From the NCBI GenBank assembly GCA_020160755.1, contig JAIUPN010000001.1:558001-622000 (forward strand): a DNA stretch of 64,000 bases, given 5' to 3'. The position numbers and the translations under genes were made by a program. This stretch comes from Pseudomonadota bacterium (lineage in GTDB: Bacteria > Pseudomonadota > Alphaproteobacteria > Sphingomonadales > Sphingomonadaceae). Below, one piece after another: positions 18,597 to 28,172 of this stretch; position 1 is the first letter of the stretch, and each line of letters opens with the position of its first letter. The notes beneath the pieces were generated by a model. That model was not told the origin of the DNA. It saw only the letters and a program-made list of their open reading frames with translations, and did not search any database.

Positions 18597-19985
18597 TCAG
18601 CGCGCCCCGTCCGGCCACAGCACGACGCGGACCGTCTGGAGCAGGATCAACAGGTCGAGGAAGGGCGAGTAATTCTTGGCATAGTAGAGATCATATTCGA
18701 GCTTCACGCGCGCATCCTCGACCGACGCGCCATAGGGATAGTTGATCTGCGCCCAGCCCGTCAGGCCGGGCTTCACCATGTGCCGCTCGGCATAATAGGG
18801 CAGCTTCTGTTCGAGTTCATCGACAAAGCTCGGCCGTTCGGGGCGCGGGCCGACAAAGCTCATATCCCCCTTCAGCACGCACCAGGTCTGCGGCAGTTCG
18901 TCGATGCGCAGCTTTCGGATGATCCGCCCGACGCGGGTGACGCGCGGATCGTTTTCGCTCGCCCACACCGCCTTGCCCGCGGCTTCGGCATCGGTGCGCA
19001 TCGACCGGATCTTGAAGATGTCATAAGGCTCGCCGAACAGGCCGACGCGCGGCTGGCGGTAAAAGACCGGCCCGCGGCTGTCGAGGACGACCGCGATCCC
19101 CGCGACGATGACCAGCGGCAGGCCGACGATCAGCACGATCAGGCTGGCGAGGATGTCGAACAGCCGCTTGCCGACCTTGGAGATCCGCTGCCCCGCGGAG
19201 AATCCGTCCGAAAAGATCAGCCCGCTGGGGTTTGTCGTCGCGAGGTCGACACGCCCCGTTTCGCGCTCGATGAAGCTGGCGATATCGTTGACATGCACCC
19301 CCGTCGTCTTGACGCGGAGCAGGTCGTTCAGCGGCAGCGCGTTGCGCCGTTCCTCGAGCGCCAGCACCACTTCACCCGCGCGTAGCCTCACGACATGGTC
19401 CGACAGATTGTCGATCGCTTCGCGGGCGATGGCGCCCGGCACCGTCGTTTCAGCGCTGCTCATCGCGACGAAGCCGACCATTTCGAGCCCGCTTCCCGGC
19501 GCTTCGGCCAGCGCCGCAAGCCGCGCGGCACGCGGTCCGGCGCCAAGTACGAGGATGCGGCGGCGGAACGCCTCGGCCCCCGCCGACTGCGTCAGCGCGA
19601 GGCGGATGACAAAGAGCGACGCGATCGCGAAGATCATCGCATAAAGGCTGTTCGCGCGCCAAAGCGTCGCGGCGGGCAGCAGGAAGCCGAGCACCGACAG
19701 GAAAATCACCCCGAGCGAGATCGCCGCCAGCAGCCGCGCGGTGGCGAAGCGCATCGAACGCAACCCCTCGTTCCCGTACATGCCCGTCGCCATCATCGCG
19801 AGCGAATTGGCAAGCGCAAAGGTCGCGAGCGGTAGCCAACGGTCGCCGAGCGGCCCCGCGTCGAAACCCGCCTGGCGCGCATAGAGGTGCCACGCCCCCT
19901 CGGCCGAAGCGAGCAGCGCCAGAAACTCGATCAGCGCCAGCCAGACGACAGCGTGCGGAACATAATGTTTAAACAGCCGAAACAT
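18597..19985 (-). CDS. Undecaprenyl-phosphate sugar transferase of the XrtA/PEP-CTERM type (exopolysaccharide initiation)
   Basis: A 462-residue polyisoprenyl-phosphate hexose-1-phosphate transferase. Four N-terminal membrane helices are followed by a nucleotide-binding-like domain (ILVLGAGPRAARL near residue 145), a fifth helix (about 285-305) and the catalytic bacterial sugar transferase domain with FYRQPRVGLFGEPYDIFKIRSM, KLRIDELPQTWCVLKGDMS and the end YSPFLDLLILLQTVRVVL. It transfers the first sugar of an exopolysaccharide repeat to the lipid carrier. Its position upstream of prsK and prsR matches the family found with XrtA. It is divergent from manC, which makes a sugar nucleotide. Confidence 0.9.
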   Translation of the reverse strand: MFRLFKHYVPHAVVWLALIEFLALLASAEGAWHLYARQAGFDAGPLGDRWLPLATFALANSLAMMATGMYGNEGLRSMRFATARLLAAISLGVIFLSVLGFLLPAATLWRANSLYAMIFAIASLFVIRLALTQSAGAEAFRRRILVLGAGPRAARLAALAEAPGSGLEMVGFVAMSSAETTVPGAIAREAIDNLSDHVVRLRAGEVVLALEERRNALPLNDLLRVKTTGVHVNDIASFIERETGRVDLATTNPSGLIFSDGFSAGQRISKVGKRLFDILASLIVLIVGLPLVIVAGIAVVLDSRGPVFYRQPRVGLFGEPYDIFKIRSMRTDAEAAGKAVWASENDPRVTRVGRIIRKLRIDELPQTWCVLKGDMSFVGPRPERPSFVDELEQKLPYYAERHMVKPGLTGWAQINYPYGASVEDARVKLEYDLYYAKNYSPFLDLLILLQTVRVVLWPDGAR

Positions 19986-20102
19986 GGAAACCTTTCGCGC
20001 ACCCGTTACTACAGCCGAGGCGTCAACTGTCGGTTAATTTTACACTTGCCATCGCGCTAAGGGGGGATGACCCGCGGCATCCGAGACGATAGACCCGATA
20101 TC

Positions 20103-21137
20103 ATGACGTTGATGATCCAGCCCGTAATCCTCTGCGGCGGCGCGGGCACCCGCCTGTGGCCCGAATCGCGCGGAACCCGCGCGAAGCAGTTCCTGCCGCT
20201 GACCGGCACACAAAGCCTGTTCCGTCAGACGGTCGAGCGGACGCCCGCGGGCACCGATTTCCTGCCGCCGATCGTGCTGTGCGGCGACGGCCATGTCGCG
20301 ACGGTGCGCGACCAGATGGACACAAGCGAAGCATCGCTGCTCGTCGAGCCGATGCCGCGCAACACCGCGGCGGCGATCGCCCTCGCCGTCGCGTCGGCCG
20401 ACGCCGATACGCTGCTCCTCGTGATGCCCAGCGACCATGTGATCGCCGACGTCCGGGCGTTCCATGCCGCGATCGCCAAGGGCGCACGCCTTGCGCAGCA
20501 GGATTGGCTCGTCACCTTCGGCATCACCCCCGACCGCCCCGAAACGGGGTTCGGCTATATCGCCGGCGGCGAGCCGCTGGGCGAAGACGGCTTTGCTGTC
20601 GACCGCTTCATCGAAAAGCCGCCGCTCGCCGACGCCGAGGCAATGCTTGCGACCGGCGGATATAGCTGGAATGCAGGGATCTTCCTGTTCCGTGCAGCGC
20701 GGATGCGCGACGCGATGCTGACGCATTGCCGCCCGATTTTCGAGGCGGCCGACCGCGCCGTCGCGGCGGGAATGCGCGATGGCGATGCGCTTTACGCCGA
20801 CGCTCTCCAATTCGAACGCGCGCCCTCCGATTCGATCGATTATGCGGTTATGGAAAAGGACGACCGTGTCGCGGTCGTGCCCGCATCGATGGGGTGGTCC
20901 GACCTCGGCAGCTGGCACACGGTCCACGCGCTGGGCCAAAAGGACGCCGACGCGAACGTCGTCACCGGCGACGCCTTCGTGCACGACAGTCGCGGCAATC
21001 TGGTCCGCGCGGGCGACAAGCGCGTATCGGTCATCGGCATGGAAAATGTCGCGGTGATCGTCGACGGCGACGACATATTGGTCATGCCGCTCGACCGCGC
21101 GCAGGACGTGCGCCTGGCGGCGAAGGCGCGCGAATAG
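20103..21137 (+). CDS. manC: Mannose-1-phosphate guanylyltransferase
   Basis: About 344 residues, the nucleotidyltransferase domain alone without the phosphomannose isomerase half found in longer ManC/AlgA proteins. Seen: VILCGGAGTRLWPESRGTRAK (pyrophosphorylase signature), VMPSDHVI, ETGFGYI, FIEKP and YSWNAGIFLF. It makes GDP-mannose from mannose-1-phosphate and GTP, a precursor for exopolysaccharide, in keeping with the divergent sugar transferase. The start chosen is ATG 20103; an upstream in-frame ATG at 20067, preceded by a G-rich ribosome site, would add 12 residues. Confidence 0.92.
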   Translation: MTLMIQPVILCGGAGTRLWPESRGTRAKQFLPLTGTQSLFRQTVERTPAGTDFLPPIVLCGDGHVATVRDQMDTSEASLLVEPMPRNTAAAIALAVASADADTLLLVMPSDHVIADVRAFHAAIAKGARLAQQDWLVTFGITPDRPETGFGYIAGGEPLGEDGFAVDRFIEKPPLADAEAMLATGGYSWNAGIFLFRAARMRDAMLTHCRPIFEAADRAVAAGMRDGDALYADALQFERAPSDSIDYAVMEKDDRVAVVPASMGWSDLGSWHTVHALGQKDADANVVTGDAFVHDSRGNLVRAGDKRVSVIGMENVAVIVDGDDILVMPLDRAQDVRLAAKARE

Positions 21138-21141
21138 GCCG

Positions 21142-21849
21142 ATGGGTTCATCCCGTTTCGCCGATGCGCCGCTCGGGCTGCTCGACCACTATCCGCACGA
21201 ACTGCGCGCGCGCCACTGCCATGACGATGCTTTCGTCGCGGTCGTGCTCGAGGGCGGTTATCAGGAAGCGGGCGACGAAGGCCGCTTCGACGTGCGCCCC
21301 GGCGACGCGCTGATCCACCATCCGTTCGAATCGCACCTCGATCGCTTCGAGGCAAAGGGCGCGCGCGTCCTCGTCCTCGGTTTGCCCGCCGAACTGGCGG
21401 CAACGGCACATGTTCGTGGCCGCGTTGATGATCCCGATGCGCTTGTCCGCCTCGCCGCGCGCGATCCGCGTGCTGCGGCCGCCGCCTTTGCCGAACAATT
21501 TTGCGCGCTTCCCGATATGGCGCTCGACTGGCCCGACCTGCTTGCGCACGACCTGCGCAGAGGTACCCCGATCAGGCTCGGCGAATGGGCCGAGCGTATG
21601 GGCGTGCGCGCCGAAACGCTGAGCCGCGGTTTCGGGGCCGCCTATGGCTGCACGCCCAAGGCTTATCGGGCCGATGCCCGTGCGCGCACCGCCCTCGCGG
21701 CGATCCGCACGGGCACCGAAACCTTTTCAGACATAGCGCACCGCCTCCATTTTACCGATCAGGCGCATATGACGCACGCCGTCGGACGGCTCAGCGGCGC
21801 AACGCCGGGCGCGTGGCGCCGAGGTCAAATCGATACAAGACGCGGCTGA
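21142..21849 (+). CDS. AraC family transcriptional regulator
   Basis: A 235-residue protein with an N-terminal cupin-like half (ARHCHDDAFVAVVLEGGY and VRPGDALIHHPFESH give the cupin histidines) and a C-terminal AraC double helix-turn-helix (about residues 145-228, IRLGEWAERMGVRAETLSRGFGAAYGCTP then FSDIAHRLHFTDQAHMTHAVG). This layout is typical of effector-sensing AraC activators. It starts 4 bases after manC and may be co-transcribed; its ligand and targets are unknown. Confidence 0.9.
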   Translation: MGSSRFADAPLGLLDHYPHELRARHCHDDAFVAVVLEGGYQEAGDEGRFDVRPGDALIHHPFESHLDRFEAKGARVLVLGLPAELAATAHVRGRVDDPDALVRLAARDPRAAAAAFAEQFCALPDMALDWPDLLAHDLRRGTPIRLGEWAERMGVRAETLSRGFGAAYGCTPKAYRADARARTALAAIRTGTETFSDIAHRLHFTDQAHMTHAVGRLSGATPGAWRRGQIDTRRG

Positions 21850-21894
21850 CCCGCCCGTGTAGCATCCAGACAACACACCTCATCGGAGACGATC

Positions 21895-23724
21895 ATGCTC
21901 GACCGCCGCACCCTCATCGCAACTCTCGCCGCGACCTCCGCGCTCGCGGGTGTCCGCAATCCCGCAGGCGCACTGACGGGGCAGGCGGCGTCCGGTGAAG
22001 GCGCACGGCTCACCGCGATCTACGACCGCTTCTATGACCGGATGATCGACGAAAGTCCCGAATTCGCGACCGCGCTCGGGCTCGACAAGGACGCCCGCCT
22101 GGTGCTCAAGGCAAAACTCGACGATCGCTCGCCCACCGGCGTCAAACGGAGCCACCAGCTCTACCGCGACGGTCTCGCCGAACTGAAAAAGATCGATGCA
22201 TCCAAGCTTTCGGGGATGGACCTCGTAAACTACGAAACCTTCCGCGGGCCGTGGGAATATTTCGTCAAGGCGTATGACACGTTCGGCTATGGCCTCCACA
22301 GCTGGCCCGAACCCCATCCGGTGACGCAGCTCTCGGGCGGCTATCGCTCGGTCCCCGATTTCCTGATCAACCAGCACAGCATCGCGAACGCCGCCGATGC
22401 CGAAGCCTATCTCGCGCGCTGCGCCGATTTCGCGGTTCAGCTCGACAACGAAACCGGCAGGATCAAGACCGATCACGCGAACGGCGTGATCCCGCCCGAT
22501 TTCGTCATCGACCGCACGCTCGGCCAGTTCGACCGCATCTGGGCGCCCGCCCCCGACGCAAACGGGCTGACGAAAAATCTCGCCGCGAAGACGAAGGATA
22601 TCCCCGGCGACTGGGCGAAACGCTGCGCCGCGATCATCGAGGGCAAGATCTATCCCGCAATGCGCCGTCAGGCCGACGAGCTTCGTGCCGTTCGCCCACG
22701 CGCGACGCACGATGCCGGCGTCTGGCGCCTGCCGAAGGGCGACGAATATTATGCCTATGCGCTGCGCTACGCGACGACGACGGAGATGTCGGCCGAGGAG
22801 GTGCACAAGCTCGGGCTCGACCGCGTCGCCGATTTGAGCGCGCAGGCCGACGCGATCTTCAAGGCGCAGGGTATGACGAAGGGCAGCGTCGCCGAACGGA
22901 TGCGCGCGCTCGGCAAGGATCCGCGCTTCCTCTATCCGAACACCGACGAGGGCAAGGCCAGGCTGATCGCCGAGCTCAACAGCCAGATGCAGGCGATCCA
23001 GGCACGGCTTCCCGAGGCTTTCGGCCGCCTGCCCAAGGCGAAGGTCGAGATCCGCCGCGTCCCTGCCGATATCGAGGACGGCGCCACCGGCGGCTATTAC
23101 CAGATCCCCGCGCTCGACGGCTCGCGCCCCGGCGCCTATTATATCAACCTCCGCGATACCGCCGAAAATCCTTCGTGGACGCTGCCTACGCTTACCTATC
23201 ACGAGGCATCGCCCGGCCATCACCATCAGATCGCGCTCGCACAGGAAGCCGAAGGCATCCCGCGCCTTCGCCGCCTGCCCGCCTATTCGGTCTACACCGA
23301 AGGCTGGGGTCTTTACGCCGAGCAGCTTGCCGACGAGATGGGCGTCTATGAAAAGGACCCGTGGGGACGCCTCGGCTATCTCCAGTCCTATATGTTCCGC
23401 GCCGCGAGGCTCGTCGCCGACACCGGGCTCCACCACTATAAATGGACGCGCGAGAAGGCGATCGCCTACTATAACGAGACACTCGGCACCCCCGAACCGT
23501 CGAACATCACCGAAATAGAGCGTTATTGCGTGTGGCCGGGTCAGGCGACGAGCTACATGGTCGGCCAGACGCGCTGGGTCGCGATCCGCGAAAAGGCAAA
23601 GGCCGCGCTCGGCGACAAATTCGATCTGCGCGGCTTCCACGACACCGCGCTGTCGGCGGGCGCCATGCCGATTTCGGTGCTCGCGTCGGTGATCGACCGC
23701 TGGACGGCTGCGCAAAAGGCCTGA
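21895..23724 (+). CDS. DUF885 family secreted metallopeptidase-like protein
   Basis: A 609-residue protein with an N-terminal export signal (about residues 1-26). The DUF885 signature is complete: YHEASPGHHHQIALAQE, a zinc-site-like HExxxGHH motif, then YTEGWGLYAEQLADEMG. DUF885 proteins resemble M32/gluzincin-type carboxypeptidases and are often annotated as putative peptidases; the true substrate is unproven. A GGAG ribosome site precedes ATG 21895. Convergent with the HD-GYP gene, 45 bases apart. Confidence 0.88.
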   Translation: MLDRRTLIATLAATSALAGVRNPAGALTGQAASGEGARLTAIYDRFYDRMIDESPEFATALGLDKDARLVLKAKLDDRSPTGVKRSHQLYRDGLAELKKIDASKLSGMDLVNYETFRGPWEYFVKAYDTFGYGLHSWPEPHPVTQLSGGYRSVPDFLINQHSIANAADAEAYLARCADFAVQLDNETGRIKTDHANGVIPPDFVIDRTLGQFDRIWAPAPDANGLTKNLAAKTKDIPGDWAKRCAAIIEGKIYPAMRRQADELRAVRPRATHDAGVWRLPKGDEYYAYALRYATTTEMSAEEVHKLGLDRVADLSAQADAIFKAQGMTKGSVAERMRALGKDPRFLYPNTDEGKARLIAELNSQMQAIQARLPEAFGRLPKAKVEIRRVPADIEDGATGGYYQIPALDGSRPGAYYINLRDTAENPSWTLPTLTYHEASPGHHHQIALAQEAEGIPRLRRLPAYSVYTEGWGLYAEQLADEMGVYEKDPWGRLGYLQSYMFRAARLVADTGLHHYKWTREKAIAYYNETLGTPEPSNITEIERYCVWPGQATSYMVGQTRWVAIREKAKAALGDKFDLRGFHDTALSAGAMPISVLASVIDRWTAAQKA

Positions 23725-23769
23725 TCGCAAAGGGACCCGCAGCGTATCGCGCGCGGTCCGCGGCGGCGT

Positions 23770-25116
23770 CTATTGATCGGCGCCGCGCGGACCGATCGGC
23801 GGCTCGCCGTCGGAAGCCGCTGCGGAAGTATCGGCGCCGCTCATGATGCGGAAACGCAGCGCATCCCAGTCGGCAAAGCGCCAGAAGGAGGGGCTGTCTC
23901 TCCCCACGATCCGCGGATGTTCCATCGCCGGCGAGACGATACGCTCGATCGGGGCCATTTCGGCCAGCGTCTCGCAATCGAAAAAGGCCCGAACGACGAT
24001 ATTCTCCGGCGCGTCGTCGGCGCTGCCGATGACGACGCCCAACTCCCCCGTCGACAGCCTCACCAGCGTCCCGACGGGAAAAATGCCGAGGCTGTCGGCA
24101 AAACGATCGAGCAGCACGGCGTCGAAATGCCCCGCCCATTGGCCCATCCGGGTCAGCGCTTCGCACGGCGTCCATGCGTCCTTGTACGGCCGGTTCGACG
24201 TCACGGCGTCATAGACGTCACAAATCGCGCCCATGCGCGCGGCCAGCGACAGCGCATCGCCGGCGAGGCCATCGGGATAGCCGGTGCCGTCGATCTTTTC
24301 ATGATGACGCAAGCACAGCTCGAGCGCCGTATCGGGGGCGCCGGGCGAACTCGCCAGCAGGCGATGGCCGGCGACCGGATGCGAGCGGACCGACCGCATT
24401 TCACCCTTCGACAGCGCGCCAGGCTTGTTGAGTATCTCATCCGAAATCGCGACCTTGCCGACGTCGTGCAGCAGACCCGCCACACCCATATCCTCCACCT
24501 CTTGCGGATCGAGTTCGAGATGACGGGCGAAGTTGATCATCAGCGCGCAGACCGCCACCGAGTGAAGATAGGTATATTCGTCCTTGTCCTTCAACCGGAC
24601 GAGGTTGATCAGCGCCTTTGAATCGCGCTCGATCGATGCCCCGATCGAGCGCGCCAGCGTGACCATACGCCGCACCTCGACCGCACGCCCAAGACGTGCC
24701 GCCGCAAACATGTCGACGACGGCCTCGCGCGTCCGGTCGATCACCTTCCTGGCGCGACGGCATTCGGTGGCATGGCCGCGGCGGCGGCGCGGCGTGTCGC
24801 GCGGCGCGGGCGGCGCAAACGTCGGTGTCGAGCGAAACGACATCGCGTCACCCCACGGCCTTTCGGACGCCGGCGGCGGCTTGCTACGTGGTGACTTTGC
24901 CCCGTCCGCGGACGCCTGCGGGTCTGCGCGCGGCGCCAGCCCGCGCGCGGCATCGATTACCAGCCCGTCGATTCCCGAACTGCGAATCCGGCTCAATTGT
25001 TCGCGCGTCTCGACGCGAAAATAGCTCCGCCAGAACGGGTGATCGAACCACGACCCTTCAAAGGCGTGGATGAACATCCCGATCTCGACGTCTTCGGCTT
25101 CTATTCGAACAAGCAT
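23770..25116 (-). CDS. HD-GYP domain c-di-GMP phosphodiesterase
   Basis: A 448-residue cytoplasmic protein. Residues 1-60 match the DUF3391 domain often placed before HD-GYP; residues 60-125 are a Pro/Arg-rich linker of low complexity; residues 135-345 are the HD-GYP domain with the HD pair at 217-218 (GLLHDVGKVAISDEILNKPG) and the HHEKIDGTGYP motif at 271-281. All hallmark metal and GYP residues are present, so it should hydrolyse c-di-GMP. It lies 105 bases downstream of a diguanylate cyclase in the same direction, giving a make-and-break pair. Confidence 0.93.
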   Translation of the reverse strand: MLVRIEAEDVEIGMFIHAFEGSWFDHPFWRSYFRVETREQLSRIRSSGIDGLVIDAARGLAPRADPQASADGAKSPRSKPPPASERPWGDAMSFRSTPTFAPPAPRDTPRRRRGHATECRRARKVIDRTREAVVDMFAAARLGRAVEVRRMVTLARSIGASIERDSKALINLVRLKDKDEYTYLHSVAVCALMINFARHLELDPQEVEDMGVAGLLHDVGKVAISDEILNKPGALSKGEMRSVRSHPVAGHRLLASSPGAPDTALELCLRHHEKIDGTGYPDGLAGDALSLAARMGAICDVYDAVTSNRPYKDAWTPCEALTRMGQWAGHFDAVLLDRFADSLGIFPVGTLVRLSTGELGVVIGSADDAPENIVVRAFFDCETLAEMAPIERIVSPAMEHPRIVGRDSPSFWRFADWDALRFRIMSGADTSAAASDGEPPIGPRGADQ

Positions 25117-25221
25117 TCCCGGTCCCGGCGCGGTCGCTCCAACGCATTTGTTTCAGATACGGCAGGCGGCACAAGGGTTTAAGCCGGGGGCGAAGCTTTT
25201 CCTGCGAAACAAGCGCGCGCC

Positions 25222-26529
25222 TTACAGTCGCGACACGATGATGCGGTTCCGTCCCGCCTCCTTCGCGCGATAGAGCGCCCGGTCGCTTTCGCCGAGCAGA
25301 TCAATCGGCCGCAGGTCCGCGAGCTCGACGGCGACAACGCAGCCGCAACTGATCGTGAGATGCGACGCGACCGGTGACGCCACATGCGGGATCGCCCGCG
25401 CCGCCAGTTCGTCGACGACGCACTGCAGAATTGGCCCGGGCTCATTTACCCCCGGCAGCAACAGCACAAATTCCTCGCCGCCATAGCGGGCCGCAAGGTC
25501 ATAAGGGCGCCGCGCCGCGCCGCGAAGGATGTCGGCTACCGCCATCAGCACCGCATCGCCGCGCAAATGCCCCTCCGCGTCGTTGAACAGCTTGAAATGG
25601 TCGACATCGACCATCGCCAGGGTCAGCGGCTCGCCGGTACGCGTCGCGTGAAGGCACGCCTTGCGCAACTCCTCATCGAAATGCCGCCGGTTGGCGAGGC
25701 CGGTCAGCGAGTCCTCGCGCGTCTTCCTTTCCAGGCTGGCCATCGCATCCTGCGCGTCGGTGATGTCGATGACGAAACCGACCGCGCGGATCGCGACCCC
25801 GTCGCCGTCGCGAATGATCGACGCCGCCGATCGAATCCAGCGCAGCGTTCCGTCGGACCGCACGATCCGGAAAATGATGCCGTAATTCTCCTCGCCCGCG
25901 TCCAGCCACTCCGCCGCGTCCCGCACCTCGGTCGCACGCTCGGCGTCGTCGGGATGGATAATGGTCCGGAATTCAGCGACCGAGCGGATCGGCCGCGCCG
26001 GGTCGCGGCCCATGACGCGATACCATTGCGGGTCGCACTGCATCGCGTCGCGCGCGATGTCATAGTCCCATATGCCCAGTCCGCCGCCCGCCGCCGCCAT
26101 CGCCAGCCGGTCGTGCGCCAGGCGCAGCGCGGCGACGCGTTCGTCGATCCGCTGCTCGATCAGCGCCTCGTCCTCGCCCGCATCCCGGTCGAGCGCCACG
26201 CCGAGGAACAATTTGTGGCCGTCGACCATCTGGCACGTCAGCCGCACCTCGACCGGCATTCGCGTGCCGTCGCGATGGATGGTGACGTCGCGATAATTGG
26301 CCGAGAAACCCGCCGATGCCTCGCGCCATATCCGCGGGCTTTCGCCGCGCGCCAGCCCGTCGGAAATGTCGAGGATCGACATTTGCAGCAACTCCGCGCG
26401 CGTATAGCCGAGTTCGGCGCAGCAGCGCTCGCTCAGGTCGAGGAGGCGGCCCGATTCGTCGTGGATGAAAAATCCGTCAGGCACATTCTCTACAAGAGTC
26501 CGAAACCCCTCCGCACTGATAAGATTCAC
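25222..26529 (-). CDS. PAS-PAS-GGDEF diguanylate cyclase
   Basis: A 435-residue cytoplasmic sensor enzyme. PAS domains lie at about residues 8-115 and 143-262, and the GGDEF domain at 272-433. The active-site motif is GGEEF (350-354), preceded at the expected distance by an intact inhibitory I-site RPYD (341-344), so it should make c-di-GMP under product feedback control. No membrane segments are evident. The PAS domains suggest sensing of a small ligand or redox state. Same orientation as the adjacent HD-GYP gene. Confidence 0.93.
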   Translation of the reverse strand: MNLISAEGFRTLVENVPDGFFIHDESGRLLDLSERCCAELGYTRAELLQMSILDISDGLARGESPRIWREASAGFSANYRDVTIHRDGTRMPVEVRLTCQMVDGHKLFLGVALDRDAGEDEALIEQRIDERVAALRLAHDRLAMAAAGGGLGIWDYDIARDAMQCDPQWYRVMGRDPARPIRSVAEFRTIIHPDDAERATEVRDAAEWLDAGEENYGIIFRIVRSDGTLRWIRSAASIIRDGDGVAIRAVGFVIDITDAQDAMASLERKTREDSLTGLANRRHFDEELRKACLHATRTGEPLTLAMVDVDHFKLFNDAEGHLRGDAVLMAVADILRGAARRPYDLAARYGGEEFVLLLPGVNEPGPILQCVVDELAARAIPHVASPVASHLTISCGCVVAVELADLRPIDLLGESDRALYRAKEAGRNRIIVSRL

Positions 26530-26623
26530 GGCGCAGCCCCCAACACGCGTTCACAACCGCCTGATGCCAGCTTTCGGGGCCGCCCGCTAGTAGCAGGCGG
26601 CCGGGCCCACCGCCTCCATGACC

Positions 26624-28012
26624 CTAGTCCCCCGCGAAATCGAAGGCGCTCACCCCACGCTCGCCTTCCCTGAACCGCAGCGGGCGGCCGAGCGGCGGCA
26701 TCGACCGCTGGACGCAGCCGGTCCGCGTGCAGCGCCGGCATCCAAGACCGATCGGCGTCGCCGGGCTGCGCATCAAATCGATCCCGCGCGCGGCGATCAG
26801 CGGGGCGGCAACCTTGGCGTCTACTCCGACGCACACCGCAAAGCGCGCGGGCGTGCCGCTTCCGGTCGCACCGGGCGCCGCGACCGAACGCGACTGGGTG
26901 AACCAGCGCGATCCATCCTCCAGCTCGACGAGGTCGGCGACGACTTCGCCGGGCCGCGCGAAGGCCTCGTGCACGCCCCACAGCGGACAGCGCGCATCGC
27001 CGTCGACGAGCGACGACTGGCTCGCCCCGGCGTAGCGCTTGCTCCCCTGCCCGGCGCGGTCGATGCGCAGCATGAAGAAAGGCAGCCCGCGCGCGCCGAC
27101 GCGCTGCAAGGTGGTCAGCCGGTGCGCGACCTGCTCATACCCCGCGCCGAAGCGTCGCTGGAGTAACAGCAGGTCGTAACCCGTCGCGTCGCACGCCCGC
27201 AGGAAACGGCTGTACGGCATCATCAGCGCCGCAGCGAAATAGTGGACCAGGTGGCGCTCAAACAGGCGCGCCGCGGCGGGTTCGGCAAATTCCGCGCCGG
27301 CGACCAGCGCGTCGATTTCACCCTTCGCCTCGACCTGCGCCAGCGTCGCCGCCGCCTGAAAGGTCCGCGAAGCCGGACGCAACAGCTCATTGAGCATCAA
27401 TTGGCGTGCGTGCCAGTCGAGCCAGCGCAGCCGGTCAGGCATCACATCGCTCGGCAATATGCGGATGCCGAGCTGGTGCCGCGTGCGCAGCCGTTCCGAA
27501 ATCGTGCCGTACAGGTCGCCGCCCGCGAGCCGCAGCTCATCCGCGAGTTCCTCGGCGCGCGCATCGAGGTCGGGGAAATGGTTGCGCCATTTCTCGATCG
27601 CACGGCGCACCGCAGCCACTTCGGGTGCATCGCCCCCGCCTTCGGCGCGCGCTTCGGGTGCCGCATCGAACAGCCGCGCGAACGCCGCCGCCGTCGCCGG
27701 CGCGGCCTGTAGCCACTCCTCGACCTCCTGCGCGCCGATCCCGAGGTCGGCGAAGCGCGGGTCGGCGAGCCGCCGCCGCAGCCCCGCCAGCCCGCCCGGC
27801 ACCTCCTCGGCGCCGAGTTTCGCCGCGTCGAACCCGAAACGCTCGGCCAGCCTGACGATCACCGTTGCCGACAAGGGACGCTGCCCATGTTCGATCAGGT
27901 TGAGGTAGCTCGGCGATATGTCGAGCGCCTCGGCCATCGCGGCCTGCGTCATCGCCGCCTCGCGCCGCACCTTGCGCACCGCCGGCCCCGCAAATACTCG
28001 CCGCTCCGCCAT
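26624..28012 (-). CDS. Short-chain fatty acyl transcriptional regulator (ScfR/RamB-like)
   Basis: A 462-residue regulator. Residues 8-62 are an XRE-type helix-turn-helix (TQAAMAEALDISPSYLNLIEHGQRPLS, with 14-15 residues conserved in the family). The middle is an IrrE/ImmA-like region in which the metalloprotease HExxH is replaced by RHLVHYF. The C-terminus is a ScfR domain with the cysteine cluster CRRCTRTGCVQRS. Members such as RamB and PccR control acetate, propionate and glyoxylate-cycle genes in response to short-chain acyl-CoA. It is divergent from isocitrate lyase, its probable target, across a 160-base AT-rich gap. Confidence 0.9.
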   Translation of the reverse strand: MAERRVFAGPAVRKVRREAAMTQAAMAEALDISPSYLNLIEHGQRPLSATVIVRLAERFGFDAAKLGAEEVPGGLAGLRRRLADPRFADLGIGAQEVEEWLQAAPATAAAFARLFDAAPEARAEGGGDAPEVAAVRRAIEKWRNHFPDLDARAEELADELRLAGGDLYGTISERLRTRHQLGIRILPSDVMPDRLRWLDWHARQLMLNELLRPASRTFQAAATLAQVEAKGEIDALVAGAEFAEPAAARLFERHLVHYFAAALMMPYSRFLRACDATGYDLLLLQRRFGAGYEQVAHRLTTLQRVGARGLPFFMLRIDRAGQGSKRYAGASQSSLVDGDARCPLWGVHEAFARPGEVVADLVELEDGSRWFTQSRSVAAPGATGSGTPARFAVCVGVDAKVAAPLIAARGIDLMRSPATPIGLGCRRCTRTGCVQRSMPPLGRPLRFREGERGVSAFDFAGD

Positions 28013-28172
28013 GGGTTTGTAACTTTCTTTACTAATTTACACGCATGTTACCACCTATTGGCCATATTTCACAAATATTATTGACAAAGCTTTTCACTTT
28101 TGGCGCCGATCGCGTCAATTCCACCCCATCACCTCTCCACGCCCCAGCAGGGGCAGAGCCAAGGACAAGACG
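28013..28172. promoter_or_regulatory. Divergent control region between scfR-like gene and aceA
   Basis: This 160-base gap is markedly AT-rich for this genome. It holds a TTGACA hexamer (28081-28086) reading toward aceA, and an AAAGCTTT palindrome (28086-28093) overlapping it that could be an operator. An AAGGA ribosome site lies 7 bases before the aceA ATG. The regulator's binding site is not established by sequence alone. Confidence 0.45.

Noticed and set aside
20001..20100. Sigma54 promoter in the manC/sugar-transferase gap
   Set aside because: GG and GC elements are present, but not with the required 10-base spacing on either strand.
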